Assembly: GCA_963711505.1 (NCBI GenBank)
Contig: CAVQEJ010000001.1
Span: 806,001 to 870,000 of the forward strand
Length of the DNA: 64,000 nucleotides
Direction: 5' to 3'
DNA from: JAGWRA01 sp963711505
GTDB taxonomy: Bacteria; Acidobacteriota; Vicinamibacteria; Vicinamibacterales; CAVVIG01
Positions 43,411-56,801 of this stretch are shown one piece after another (the first letter of the stretch is position 1; each line of letters opens with the position of its first letter). The translations under genes and the position numbers were made by a program. The notes beneath the pieces were generated by a model. The model ran no database searches. It was not told where the DNA came from and worked only from the letters and a program-made list of their open reading frames with translations.

Positions 43411-44226
43411 TCAGGCGGCGCGAAGCGTCAGCAGCGCCACTTCTGGGGGGCAGTTGAGGCGGATGGGGACGTAGACCGTACCGACGCCGCGACTTACGAA
43501 GAGGGTCGTCGGACCGCGTCGGGCGGCACCGGCCAGCACGGGGAACTTGCGGCCGGCGAGCGCGCCGACCAGCGGCAGGACGATCTGGCCGCCGTGCGTG
43601 TGGCCGGAGAGGACGAGCGGCACGTCGAGGGCCGCTGCCTCGGTGAGGCGGCGCGGGTCGTGCGCGAGCAGGACGGTCGTGGCGCCGGCCCCCCGGAGGA
43701 CGTCCTGGATGTCGGCGCCGCGCCTGGTCCAGAACCGGATTCCCGCCAGCTCCAGGACCTCCCCGCGCACGGTGAGACGCGTGCGGGCGTCCTTCAGGAC
43801 GGAGAAACCCTGCTTTTCGAGCGCGGCCGGCATTTCGCGGTCGTCGTCGTGGTTCCCGAGGATGGCGTAGACGCCGTGCGGTGCCGTCAGTGACGACAGG
43901 GCTTCAGCGGCCGGAACCATGTAGCGGCGATCGCTCCACGTGACGTAGTCGCCGCCGAGCACGACGAGGTCGGGCTTCAGGGAATTGGCAAGTGCGGCCG
44001 CGTCGGCCACCTGTTCGTGCGAGACCGTCTCGCTGCGGTGCAGGTCGGTCACCAGCGCGATGCGCAGGCCGTTCAGCGCGGGAGGCAGGCCGCGCACGGG
44101 CAGCGTGGCGCGCGTCACGTCGAGCTCGTGGCGCGCGTAGCCGTACCCGTACGCAACGGTACCGGTCGTGAGACCGGCGCCGCCTGCCACGAGCGTCTTC
44201 AGGGCCGTGCGGCGGTTCACCTCCAT
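43411..44226 (-). CDS. Tat-exported metallophosphoesterase (YkuE/YaeI-like)
   Basis: A 271-residue calcineurin-like phosphoesterase. The N-terminus MEVNRRTALKTLVAGGAG is a twin-arginine signal. Metal-binding motifs: LVTDLHRSE, VVLGGDYV, AILGNHDDD and the final LSGHTHGGQ. The nearest recognised group hydrolyses nucleotides or lipid-A/UDP-diacylglucosamine-type substrates at the membrane; the substrate here is not determinable. The start is the ATG opening MEVNRR. It is divergent from tyrS, with a 90-nt gap. Confidence 0.9.
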   Translation of the reverse strand: MEVNRRTALKTLVAGGAGLTTGTVAYGYGYARHELDVTRATLPVRGLPPALNGLRIALVTDLHRSETVSHEQVADAAALANSLKPDLVVLGGDYVTWSDRRYMVPAAEALSSLTAPHGVYAILGNHDDDREMPAALEKQGFSVLKDARTRLTVRGEVLELAGIRFWTRRGADIQDVLRGAGATTVLLAHDPRRLTEAAALDVPLVLSGHTHGGQIVLPLVGALAGRKFPVLAGAARRGPTTLFVSRGVGTVYVPIRLNCPPEVALLTLRAA

Positions 44227-44316
44227 GGATAGTTGTATAGTAGCAGTTTCGCCCGGCGACCCGCGGACCCGCCCACTGGCGGACGTCCGCGCCGGCCGCC
44301 GGCGCCGAACGGACTC

Positions 44317-45616
44317 ATGAGCCTCGATATCTACGCGGAACTGGACTGGCGCGGCATGGTCTACGCCTCCACCGAGGGTGCGCGGGATCTGCTCGCCCGC
44401 GAATCGGTGACGGCGTACATCGGCTTCGATCCGACGGCCTCGAGTCTGCACGTCGGCTCGCTGCTGCCCGTGATGGCGCTGGCGCGCCTGCAGCGCTTCG
44501 GCCACCGGCCGATCGCCATCGTCGGCGGCGGAACCGGGCTCATCGGCGATCCGAGCGGCAAGACGCAGGAGCGCACGCTACTGACGCTCGACCAGGTCGA
44601 GGCGAATCTGCAGGGCATCCGCGGGCAGCTGGCGCGCTTCCTCGATTTCGACTCGGCGACCGCGCCGGCGCGGATCGCCAACAACGCCGACTGGCTCGTG
44701 GGCCTCGACCTGATGGTCTTCCTGCGCGACATCGGCAAGCACTTCACCGTGAACTACATGCTGGCGAAGGAGTCGGTGAAGCGTCGTCTGCAGCAGGAGG
44801 ACGGCATCTCGTTCACCGAGTTCAGCTATCTGATGCTGCAGGCCTACGACTTCCTGACGCTGTTCGACCGGTACGGCTGCACGCTGCAGATGGGCGGCAG
44901 CGATCAGTGGGGCAACATCACGGCCGGCTGCGATCTGATCCGCCGGCTGCGCGGCGCGAAGGCGCACGGTCTGGTGATGCCGCTGGTGACGACGGCGGCC
45001 GGCGTGAAGTTCGGCAAGACCGAGGCGGGCGCCGTCTGGCTCGACGAGCAGCGGACCTCACCATTCCGGTTCTACCAGTTCTGGCTGAACACCGACGATC
45101 GCGACGCGGCGGCCTACCTGAAGTACTTCACGTTCCTCCCGCAGGACGAGATCCGGATGCTGGAAGAGGCGCGCGAGCAGGCGCCCGAGAAGCGCGAGGC
45201 GCAGCGGGCGCTCGCGCGCGAGGTCACGCGCCTGGTGCACGGCGAGGCGCACCTGCAGCGGGCGGAACACGCCTCGTCGGTCCTCTTCGGCGAGCGGATC
45301 ACGGAGCTGTCGGCGGACGAGGTCCTCGGCGTGTTCCAGGACGTGCCGTCGACCGAGGTGGAGCGGGCGGAGCTCGAGGGCGACGGCGTCGGACTGGCGG
45401 AACTGCTGGCGCGGACGGGGCTGGCGAAGTCGCGAGGCGAGGCGGCGCGGCTCATCCGGGGCGGCGGCGTGTACGTGAACAACCGCCGGATGGCCGACGA
45501 GCGCGGGCGGCTGCGGCTGCCCGACAGCATCGACGGCCGGCTGTTCGTCGTCCGGAAGGGCGCCCGCCACACTGCATCTGGTGCGGGTGGCGGCGTCGGC
45601 GCAGGGGCGGGCTTGA
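44317..45616 (+). CDS. tyrS: Tyrosyl-tRNA synthetase, frameshifted near the C-terminus
   Basis: A class-I synthetase with the HIGH-like SLHVGSLLP and the KMSKS-like KFGKTEAG, the tyrosine-binding region MLQAYDFLTLFDRYGC and QMGGSDQWGNI, and a C-terminal S4 domain (LAKSRGEAARLIRGGGVYVN). The open frame continues past the expected end into low-complexity sequence up to 45777. One surplus base near 45571 explains this: without it the chain ends ...LFVVRKGARHLHLVRVAAS and stops at 45614-45616, giving 432 residues. The tail beyond 45616 is therefore not protein; it is the rrn promoter region. Confidence 0.93.
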
Positions 45617-45641
45617 CAGGCGGTCCAGACCAACGTATATT
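45613..45641 (+). promoter_or_regulatory. rrn promoter P1
   Basis: TTGACA (45613-45618), 17 nt, TATATT (45636-45641), close to consensus. The corrected tyrS stop codon TGA (45614-45616) lies inside the -35 hexamer. Confidence 0.8.
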
Positions 45642-45819
45642 GACTGACGCAACAGTGAACCCCGCCGACGGCGATGGCGCAGATGGTTCGGGCGTCAGGG
45701 TGCCGGGTGAACAGGCGGACGATTTGCTCCTGTTACGATTGGAGCAAATTTTTTTGTCTTCAGGCCTTCCTGAGTAATCCCCTCGCGAGAAAATCTTGCG
45801 GCTGCGGATGAAAAAGGTG

Positions 45820-45848
45820 TTGACAGGGTTCACGGGCTTTAGTAACCT
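45820..45848 (+). promoter_or_regulatory. rrn promoter P2
   Basis: TTGACA (45820-45825), 17 nt, TAACCT (45843-45848). It lies about 310 nt upstream of mature 16S and after an A-rich stretch. Confidence 0.65.
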
Positions 45849-45920
45849 TAGAAGGTTCCCCTGAAGGACGGTTATGCTGGTCTTGGGGGCGCCGGCGGGC
45901 GACCGCCGGTTGGGCGCCGG

Positions 45921-45934
45921 TTCTTTGAAAACTA
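45921..45934 (+). promoter_or_regulatory. boxA-like antitermination element, rrn leader
   Basis: TTCTTTGAAAACT resembles the rrn boxA core recognised by NusB/S10. Related GTTCTTTGA cores recur in every spacer of this operon (near 47841, 48173, 48351 and 51768). Confidence 0.6.
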
Positions 45935-45948
45935 GATAGTGCGTGCAA
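45928..45948 (+). other. 5' arm of the 16S rRNA processing stem
   Basis: AAAACTAGATAGTGCGTGCAA pairs, with one bulged base, with 47785-47804 downstream of 16S. Such long-range stems are RNase III substrates releasing pre-16S. Confidence 0.75.
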
Positions 45949-46161
45949 GCACACAAGTCTCGACGAAGCCGAGCGGCGCAAGCTGCGAGGCGGAGTCGGA
46001 CAGCCCGTCGAGTTTCAGCGGTGGGCACTGGGAGTTCGCTTCCGGTGAACCTGCCAAACTCAACGTAACGTAACAACGCAAAAGCCAAATCGGCCTCGCG
46101 TTAAACAGTTCTGTCCCGAGCGTGTCCGCGTCATGCGGGCGTGTCGAGGGGCGAACGACTT

Positions 46162-47718
<1,557 letters not shown>

Positions 47719-47784
47719 GAGTCTTTCGTCCGGCTGCGGTCGGGCGACACTCAAGATCGATCTGGAACTCCACGGGATTGTGGT

Positions 47785-47804
47785 TTGCACGCCTATCTAG
47801 TTTT
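47785..47804 (+). other. 3' arm of the 16S rRNA processing stem
   Basis: Complementary to 45928-45948 apart from one bulge; together they bracket the 16S gene. Confidence 0.75.
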
Positions 47805-47886
47805 GAGAGAATCGGCGACCGGCGCCTGGCGTCGGTGGCGGTTCTTTGACAGTGCGTCTGGCGACGACATGACGCGCAAGGGCTTT

Positions 47887-47963
<77 letters not shown>

Positions 47964-48183
47964 GACGGAGCATGACGAGCCGGACCGAGCCACTGGCCGT
48001 CAGCAAGGAGTGAACTGGTTGCGTAGTAGCTCGTGATTGGGTGTGTTCGGCGTGGAATGTCCTTCCCTCGACCCTCCCAGTCGCCACTTCATTCGCACAG
48101 CGCATTCGGCAGATGGCCACCAGGTCCCCTAGCGGGATCGGCCTTGGGTTCGCCCAGCGGCGCGGTGGATGGGTTCTTTGAAC

Positions 48184-48259
48184 GGGGAATTAGCTCAGCT
48201 GGGAGAGCGCCTGGTTTGCAACCAGGAGGTCACCGGTTCGAGCCCGGTATTCTCCACCA
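48184..48259 (+). tRNA. tRNA-Ala (TGC)
   Basis: A 76-nt cloverleaf following tRNA-Ile. Acceptor GGGGAAT pairs with ATTCTCC (one G-T); anticodon loop TTTGCAA gives TGC; T-loop TTCGAGC; CCA is encoded. Confidence 0.96.
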
Positions 48260-48357
48260 GACTCTGACGGCTTCGGTCTTTCGGGATTGGGGATTCGGGA
48301 GGCGGCGATGCGGCCTCCCAAGTCCCGAGCCTCGAACGCGGGGTTCGTGAGTTCTTT

Positions 48358-48391
48358 GACAACTGAATATCCTGCAAACGGTAGTTTTTCC
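48358..48391 (+). other. 5' arm of the 23S rRNA processing stem
   Basis: The run from GACAACTGAA through CCTGCAAACGG to GTTTTTCC is complementary over about 30 bases to 51582-51619, with small bulges. Confidence 0.75.
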
Positions 48392-48531
48392 GACCACACA
48401 CACGCAGTGTGCAGCATTGGAACTATCGCGTGTCGGGCGCTCGGGTCTCTGTGATCCGGAGCTCGCGGGTAACCGCGGGCGTCGGGTGCGGGGCCAGGAG
48501 ACCGATAAGCGTTAGTTCCAGGGTTTCTTAT

Positions 48532-51523
<2,992 letters not shown>

Positions 51524-51962
51524 TAAATATTTACTCACGCCGGCTCCGGCCGGCGGATGCGCAGAAGCGCTGCGCGTGAGTGGAAAGAAAAACTGCCGTT
51601 TGCAGGATGTTCAGTTGTCCGTCGTCGACCGCCATTTCGGCGGACGTCGGCGAGACCGGACAGGCGTCGTCTGACGATACCGTCTGGTCGATCAGCTCAG
51701 CCCGGATGCGCGCGCATGTCGCGATCGTGGGTGCGCAGTGCCGGCCAAATGGCCGGGCTGCGTTTCGTTCTTTGACATTGATCTGCGCAGGACGCCCGAT
51801 TGGAGCGTCGCGCGGGTCGCTGAGTTCAATCCGTTGCGGAGCGCTCGGGACGATCCGAAGAAGGGGTCTCCTGAACGTTCCGCGGGAAACGCCACACCGT
51901 GGCGTTTCCATAGGACTTAGCCTTCGCTGAAAAGCGCTCGGCTAAGTCCAAAGCGGAACCTT
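51524..51962 (+). other. Long 23S-5S spacer
   Basis: A 439-nt spacer, much longer than the tens to ~100 nt usual for this position. It contains the 3' arm of the 23S stem (51582-51619) and a further boxA-like GTTCTTTGAC at 51768. No tRNA or open reading frame with protein-like composition is visible. Confidence 0.85.
51582..51619 (+). other. 3' arm of the 23S rRNA processing stem
   Basis: GGAAAGAAAAACT, CCGTTTGCAGGAT and TTCAGTTGTC pair in order with 48358-48391. Confidence 0.75.
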
Positions 51963-52080
<118 letters not shown>

Positions 52081-52091
52081 TTATTCTCGAG

Positions 52092-52126
52092 GCCGGAGAC
52101 GCAGATAGCGTCTCCGGCTTTTTTTT
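52092..52126 (+). terminator. rrn operon terminator
   Basis: An 11-bp perfect stem (GCCGGAGACGC at 52092-52102 with 52108-52118), a 5-nt loop AGATA and an eight-T run. Confidence 0.93.
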
Positions 52127-52313
52127 GTACCGCCCCGCATCCTCAGCTGCGGGCCGATCGCCTAGAGGTCCGCTTCTCGCACGACGTTATCGTCCCAGAC
52201 CTCCAGCAGCAGCTGGCCGGCGAGGAAACGCTGTGGATCCGTAGCGGAAGCGGGCGCCCAGGTTGCAGCACCCCTGCCGGGATGCACGAATGTCCCGGAA
52301 TTGCGAGGGGGTG

Positions 52314-53090
52314 ATGCTGAATCTGCCGCTTTCCGTAATGCTGACGATGGCTTGTCTTGCGACCACTGACAGCCTTCCGTCTCGTTCCGATTCTCGTCCG
52401 GTGCAATCCGTGGTCGACGGGCGCACCATCGTTGTCTCGGGCGTGGGGCGGGTGCGGCTGCTGGGCCTGGCTGCGCCTGGCGGGAACGGTCCGGCGCGAA
52501 CCCGGCTGGCCCGCCGCGCAAAGCAGCATCTGGAGAGCCTCGTCCTCCGGCGGTGGGTGCGCCTCGAGCCGGAAGACGACGGCCCGGATCCCGGCCGCGC
52601 TCACCAGGCCTATGTTTTCCGTGACGACGGACGTTTCATCAACCTGGTGATGGTCCGTGAGGGGCTGGCACGAGTGGCGTCGCGCCGTGTGGTGCGCCGT
52701 CTCGCGGAGCTCCGGCGGGCGGAGCGGGAAGCCCGTCGTGCGCGTCGTGGGCTCTGGCGTGACGTGCGCGAGGACGCCGAGGCTCGTGTCCGTTCGCGCA
52801 GCGCGACTCCGGCGAGGCTTGCCGGTTTATACTGCTGTGCACCATGGACGGCACACGCGATACCTCAAGCGGGAATTCGGGAACGGCTGCGGGCACGGGC
52901 GCTTCGCGGCCGGGCATTCCGGTCGAACTGGCGTCGGAACGGAAGATCCGGGACCGCAACAAGCTGTACTACCGGTTCAATCACTGGCCGATCTGGATCT
53001 TCGTGTTCTTCATTGCGCCGGGGCCCCTCACCTTCGATCTGTTCGAGCACGGCTTCGACCACCGGATGGCGCTCTGGCTGGGAGCCGTAA
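52314..53090 (+). CDS. Exported SNase-like protein with incomplete active site
   Basis: A Sec signal (LSVMLTMACLATTDS) is followed by a staphylococcal-nuclease-like OB domain: VVDGRTIVVSGVGRVRLLGL with the first active-site Arg, GRAHQAYVF with the second Arg, and VMVREGLARVAS. The catalytic Glu expected in the PE motif is Gly here (AAPGG), so nuclease activity is doubtful. The domain ends near RGLWRDVRED (~52780), yet the frame stays open to 53090, overlapping the next gene by 247 nt with low-complexity sequence; the true stop may have been lost to an indel. Confidence 0.68.
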   Translation: MLNLPLSVMLTMACLATTDSLPSRSDSRPVQSVVDGRTIVVSGVGRVRLLGLAAPGGNGPARTRLARRAKQHLESLVLRRWVRLEPEDDGPDPGRAHQAYVFRDDGRFINLVMVREGLARVASRRVVRRLAELRRAEREARRARRGLWRDVREDAEARVRSRSATPARLAGLYCCAPWTAHAIPQAGIRERLRARALRGRAFRSNWRRNGRSGTATSCTTGSITGRSGSSCSSLRRGPSPSICSSTASTTGWRSGWEP

Positions 53091-53617
53091 TGATCGGCAC
53101 GGGCATCGCGGGCCTGCGGGGCAAGCTGCCGGGGGTCGAGCCGAAGCCGTACATCATTCGATTTACCGAGGACAAGCCGAACCCGCTCTACCGGCGCGTC
53201 TGCTACACCTTCGCGTGGGGCGAAGCGGTCGCGTTCGCCGTGTTGAACATCACCGGGTTGCTGGTCGCGATCGTGACCGGCCACTGGTACCTGCGGCAGA
53301 TCTACGACGTGGCGTACTTTCCTCTGGCCGGGGGCGTCTGGCTGCTGGGGGCGTTTGGCCGCCTGCCGCGCGTGAAGGCGTCGACGAAAGGGGAAGGGCA
53401 CGAGCGGCGGTACTTCTACGGCACGGTGTGGGCGGTCTCGATCGCGCAGCCGGTGCTGTGGCTGCTGTGGAAGGTGCTGCCGCACACGCTCGTGGCCGAT
53501 GCGGTGAAGCTGGCCATCTTCGTCGGCATCCTGGCGTTCGTCGGAAATCTGGCGCGGCTCGGCCGGCTGCCGCGCACGCGGCCGATCGTGCCCGGCGAGC
53601 TCGCCGTGTCGGATTGA
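52844..53617 (+). CDS. Integral membrane protein of unknown function
   Basis: A 257-residue protein. A soluble N-terminus of about 45 residues rich in Ser/Gly/Thr is followed by five or six membrane helices (for example HWPIWIFVFFIAPGPLTF and AVLNITGLLVAIVTG) with short loops. The pattern NKLYYRFNHWPIWIF is memorable but I do not recognise the family. A TATACT box sits 11 nt before the ATG, without a clear -35. Confidence 0.8.
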   Translation: MDGTRDTSSGNSGTAAGTGASRPGIPVELASERKIRDRNKLYYRFNHWPIWIFVFFIAPGPLTFDLFEHGFDHRMALWLGAVMIGTGIAGLRGKLPGVEPKPYIIRFTEDKPNPLYRRVCYTFAWGEAVAFAVLNITGLLVAIVTGHWYLRQIYDVAYFPLAGGVWLLGAFGRLPRVKASTKGEGHERRYFYGTVWAVSIAQPVLWLLWKVLPHTLVADAVKLAIFVGILAFVGNLARLGRLPRTRPIVPGELAVSD

Positions 53618-53675
53618 CGGTCGGGGGTCCGGGGCGATCGCCTTCGATCCTTTGGCCCGGCTTCCTCAGGCTTCC

Positions 53676-54728
53676 TCAGGGGCGGTGGAAGGTGGACGAG
53701 GCCACGCCCTCCCGGGCTCTCGTCTGTGACGCCGGGCCCGCCTGCAGGGTCGCGCGGCCGATTAACTGCCCGCCTTCGGTTTCCACGTCCACTCTCAACG
53801 GGCCGTCCTCGCCCGGTGCCAGACTGGCGCTGGTCCACAGGCGGTATCCGTCCTCACGCCCGCCGACGATCTCGTAGTCCGGCGACTGATACACCAGCGA
53901 TCCGTTGCGAAACCAGCGCTGGTGCACCCGCTCGCGCAGGCCGCGCGGCGCCGAGATCCCCATCATCGTGTAGAGGCGGCCGGCCCAGCCGACGGGGAGT
54001 GTGTCCAGGGTGTCGGTGACGGCGAGCGGATGCTCCTGGATGGCGCGGCCGAACGTCGCGCCCACGAGGCGGAGCGGTGCCGGAGGGACCAGCGGTCGGC
54101 CCCAGGCGACCATGACGCCGATCATCACGGCGCCCGCGCCGACGATGGCGAGGACGCGGGGCCGCCGCCATTCCGCCGGCCTGAAGCGCAGCGTCGCGAA
54201 GCCGACGACGGCAAGCAGCGCACTGGCCCACATCGCGGTCCCGTTGCGCAGGCTCCAGATGACGGGCAGCGCGACGTTCAGGCAGACGAACAGGTTGAAC
54301 GCGAAGAACACCGCCAGCAGCGTCGGCCGCACCACCAGGTGATCGTTGTAGACCACGTCGAAGGTCGACAGCACGGCGGAGGCGCCGACCATGACGATGA
54401 AGACCATGTTCCACGATCCCGGCGTGGCACTGGCGTAGTAGACGGGCAGCACGAAGAACAGGAGCTGCTGGTAGAAGTCCTTGTTCAGATAATTGATGGC
54501 GGCCCGGATCCACCAGCGGACGCGCGGCGAGAGCCACGGACGGCCGTCGAGCCACGGCAGCAGGAGGCTCGTGGTCCAGATGAACGCGATCTGAATGAAG
54601 ACGAAGCGGAGGAAGGCGAAGTGGCGGGCGCCGACCCACATGACGACGATGCCCGCCGCGAGGGCGTAGAGGCTGTGCAGCCACCAGAGCAGGCGCCCGT
54701 GGCGGCGGATCGTGTCGGACAGTGTCAT
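53676..54728 (-). CDS. Membrane protein with C-terminal DUF2914-type domain
   Basis: A 350-residue protein. The first ~220 residues hold seven or eight membrane helices (SLYALAAGIVVMWVGA, LLFFVLPVYYAS and others). The periplasmic C-terminal part reads ERVHQRWFRNGSLVYQSP, then GYRLWTSASLAPGEDGPLRV and GGQLIGRATL, the pattern I recall for DUF2914 linked to DUF5924 membrane regions in proteobacteria. Function unknown. Convergent with the gene at 52844. Confidence 0.78.
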   Translation of the reverse strand: MTLSDTIRRHGRLLWWLHSLYALAAGIVVMWVGARHFAFLRFVFIQIAFIWTTSLLLPWLDGRPWLSPRVRWWIRAAINYLNKDFYQQLLFFVLPVYYASATPGSWNMVFIVMVGASAVLSTFDVVYNDHLVVRPTLLAVFFAFNLFVCLNVALPVIWSLRNGTAMWASALLAVVGFATLRFRPAEWRRPRVLAIVGAGAVMIGVMVAWGRPLVPPAPLRLVGATFGRAIQEHPLAVTDTLDTLPVGWAGRLYTMMGISAPRGLRERVHQRWFRNGSLVYQSPDYEIVGGREDGYRLWTSASLAPGEDGPLRVDVETEGGQLIGRATLQAGPASQTRAREGVASSTFHRP

Positions 54729-54900
54729 CGGCTGGCGGAGGGCCTCTCGCGACTGTAGAACGCGCGGGTGAGGCGGTCAAGGCGAAGCCGGCCGGCGCGG
54801 GCGGGCACCCGTGCCCCCCTGCTATAATCCACGCGTCCGGCGCGGGAGCGAGTCTGCCCCGGATCCACGCCTCGAGGATCCGGAGAGAGGCCGCCACACC

Positions 54901-55746
54901 ATGATGCGCGAGATCGACCTGCTCACGTCTCCGACGCTCAAGTACCTCCGGGAACACTGGTGGAACCCGGCGTTCAGCGAGTTCCTGCGGGAGGTGCTGC
55001 AGCCGCGGCCGGGGCGCCGCCTGCTGGATGTGGGCTGCGGGGCCGGCACGGCCGAGATCGGCCTGGGCGTGCAGCAGCTGTCGCAGGTGCGCTTCTTCGG
55101 CGTCGATCGCGATCCGGCCCGGGCGCGTCAGGCCGTGCAGGAGACCGCGTCGGTCAACATCGACATGGGAGTCGCGGCAGGCGACGCGCTGCACCTGCCG
55201 TTCAAGGCGGAGTCGTTCGACGCCGTCTTCTGCGTCGCGGTGCTCCAGCACGTCGCCGATCCGTCGGCGGCGGTGGGGGAGTTCGCACGCGTGGCGCGGC
55301 CCGGCGCGCGGGTCGTGGCGGTCGAGCCCGACAACAGCGCCCGCTACTGGTACAGCTCGTGCGAAACGGGCATGCAGGCGTTCGAGGCCGGTGGCCGCTT
55401 CCAGGCCGCCCTGGCGGCGGCAACCGGCAGCATCGCGGAATCCGCGGTCGGGCCGCGCGTCTCCGCGATGTTCGTCCGTCATGGCATCACGCCGCTCACC
55501 GTCCGGCTGTTTCCCGTGTCGGTGGCGCGCCTCGGGGCTCCGGACGACGACATCTGGGCTGCGCGGCGGGAGGCGGTCCGGACGCAGGTCGCGGCCTCGC
55601 CGGTCGCAGCCCTCCAGCGGCTCGGGTCCGACTATCTCAAGGCGATCGAGCGCTACGCCGACGAAGCGTCGGCGGCAGGGTCGACCTTCGTCGAGATCCA
55701 GAACACGCTGCTGATCGCGACGGTCGGCCAGCGGGCGGACGACTAG
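54901..55746 (+). CDS. SAM-dependent class I methyltransferase (UbiE/COQ5-like)
   Basis: A 281-residue Rossmann methyltransferase. Motif I LLDVGCGAGTAEIGLG, acidic motif FFGVDRDPA, and motif IV DAVFCVAVLQHVADPSAAVG are clear. The start at MMREIDLLTS is preferred because upstream residues are coding noise. The substrate is unknown; the style resembles small-molecule or quinone methyltransferases. Confidence 0.86.
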   Translation: MMREIDLLTSPTLKYLREHWWNPAFSEFLREVLQPRPGRRLLDVGCGAGTAEIGLGVQQLSQVRFFGVDRDPARARQAVQETASVNIDMGVAAGDALHLPFKAESFDAVFCVAVLQHVADPSAAVGEFARVARPGARVVAVEPDNSARYWYSSCETGMQAFEAGGRFQAALAAATGSIAESAVGPRVSAMFVRHGITPLTVRLFPVSVARLGAPDDDIWAARREAVRTQVAASPVAALQRLGSDYLKAIERYADEASAAGSTFVEIQNTLLIATVGQRADD

Positions 55747-55753
55747 TGGTGGC

Positions 55754-55930
55754 GCGAGCGGAACGGCGCGAGCCATGCGAGGCGAGCGAGTGAAGCGAGC
55801 CGGGGATCGGGGCGGAGCCCGCCAGAAGACCGGGCGAAGCCCGGCGGCCCGCGCGGCGGGCCCGCGAGCGGAACGGCGCGAGCCATGCGAGGCGAGCGAG
55901 TGAAGCGAGCCGGGGATCGGGGCGGAGCCC
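55754..55930 (+). repeat. 67-bp perfect direct repeats, 110 bp apart
   Basis: 55754-55820 and 55864-55930 are identical over 67 bp, each containing GAGCGGAACGGCGCGAGCC, GAGCGAGTGAAGCGAG and CGGGGATCGGGGCGGAGCCC. The 43-bp spacer is a GC-rich palindromic region. A diverged relative lies at 23466-23545. The second copy provides the putative start codon of the methyltransferase gene at 55885. Confidence 0.92.
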
Positions 55931-56703
55931 CGAAAATAGAAGAAGGCTGGCAGGGCTGGGACGAGTACGCGCCGTTCTACGACTGGGAGAACGCCCAGAC
56001 GCTCGGGCGGCGGGACGTGGCATTCTGGCAGGGGCTCGCCCGCCGCATCGGCGGTCCGGTGCTCGAGCTCGGGTGCGGCACCGGCCGGGTGTCCATTCCG
56101 GTGGCCCGGACCGGCGCGACGCTCGTCGGGATCGACCGGTCGGCCGACATGCTGGTGCGGGCGGAACGCCGCCGGCGCCGGGCGAAGCTTGGGCCTCGGC
56201 TGTCGCTCGTCCGCGGTGACATCCGCGGTCTGCCGTTCCGCCGCCACGCCTTCCAGCTGGTGATGGCGCCCTACGGCGTGCTGCAGTCGCTCCTGCGCGA
56301 GCGGGATCTCGCCGAGACGCTGGACGCCGTGGCGCGGGTGCTGCCGCGGGGCGGGACGTTCGGACTCGATCTGGTGGCCGATGTGCCGGCCTGGCAGGAG
56401 TACACGGGGCGGGTGCCGCTGCGGGGCGCGTACCGGCGGGGGGTGAAGCTGACGCTGATCGAGTCGGTGCGCCAGGACCGCCGGCGCCGGCTGACGCTGT
56501 TCGAGCAGGACTACATCGAGCGGCGGGGATCGCGCCGGATCCATCACCGGTTCTCGCTGGCGTTCCGGACCCTCTCCATCCGGCAGATGACGAACCGGCT
56601 GGAGCGTGCCGGGTTCCGGGTGGACGCGGTGCTGGGGGACTACGACGGGCGGCCGTGGCACCCGGAGGCCGACGCCTGGCTCGTGCTGGCGACGCGGGCC
56701 TAG
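55885..56703 (+). CDS. SAM-dependent class I methyltransferase
   Basis: About 272 residues. Motif I VLELGCGTGRVSIPVAR, VGIDRSADML and the post-I segment RGDIRGLPF are intact, with LVMAPYGVLQSLL at motif IV. The N-terminal ~17 residues are encoded by the second 67-bp repeat; the recognisable protein begins at WQGWDEYAPFYDWEN, so the native start may be the GTG at 55900 or may have been displaced by the repeat. A different substrate range from the neighbouring methyltransferase is likely because the C-terminal halves share no motif. Confidence 0.82.
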   Translation: MRGERVKRAGDRGGAPKIEEGWQGWDEYAPFYDWENAQTLGRRDVAFWQGLARRIGGPVLELGCGTGRVSIPVARTGATLVGIDRSADMLVRAERRRRRAKLGPRLSLVRGDIRGLPFRRHAFQLVMAPYGVLQSLLRERDLAETLDAVARVLPRGGTFGLDLVADVPAWQEYTGRVPLRGAYRRGVKLTLIESVRQDRRRRLTLFEQDYIERRGSRRIHHRFSLAFRTLSIRQMTNRLERAGFRVDAVLGDYDGRPWHPEADAWLVLATRA

Positions 56704-56801
56704 CCCGGGCCGGGGCCGGGCCCGGGCATGGCGGGCGATCGGGCGGCTGTGTTAAGATTTTCGGTCCGGTTTTTGCCTGTTTTCAGGGGAGTTTTGCAGC
56801 C

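Noticed and set aside
45617..45777. C-terminal extension of tyrosyl-tRNA synthetase
   Set aside because: The tail arises only from a single extra base; correcting it restores the normal TyrS end, and the region holds the rrn promoter.
53854..56661. 935-codon minus-strand open frame across methyltransferases
   Set aside because: Overlaps three genes with clear family motifs; low-complexity translation.
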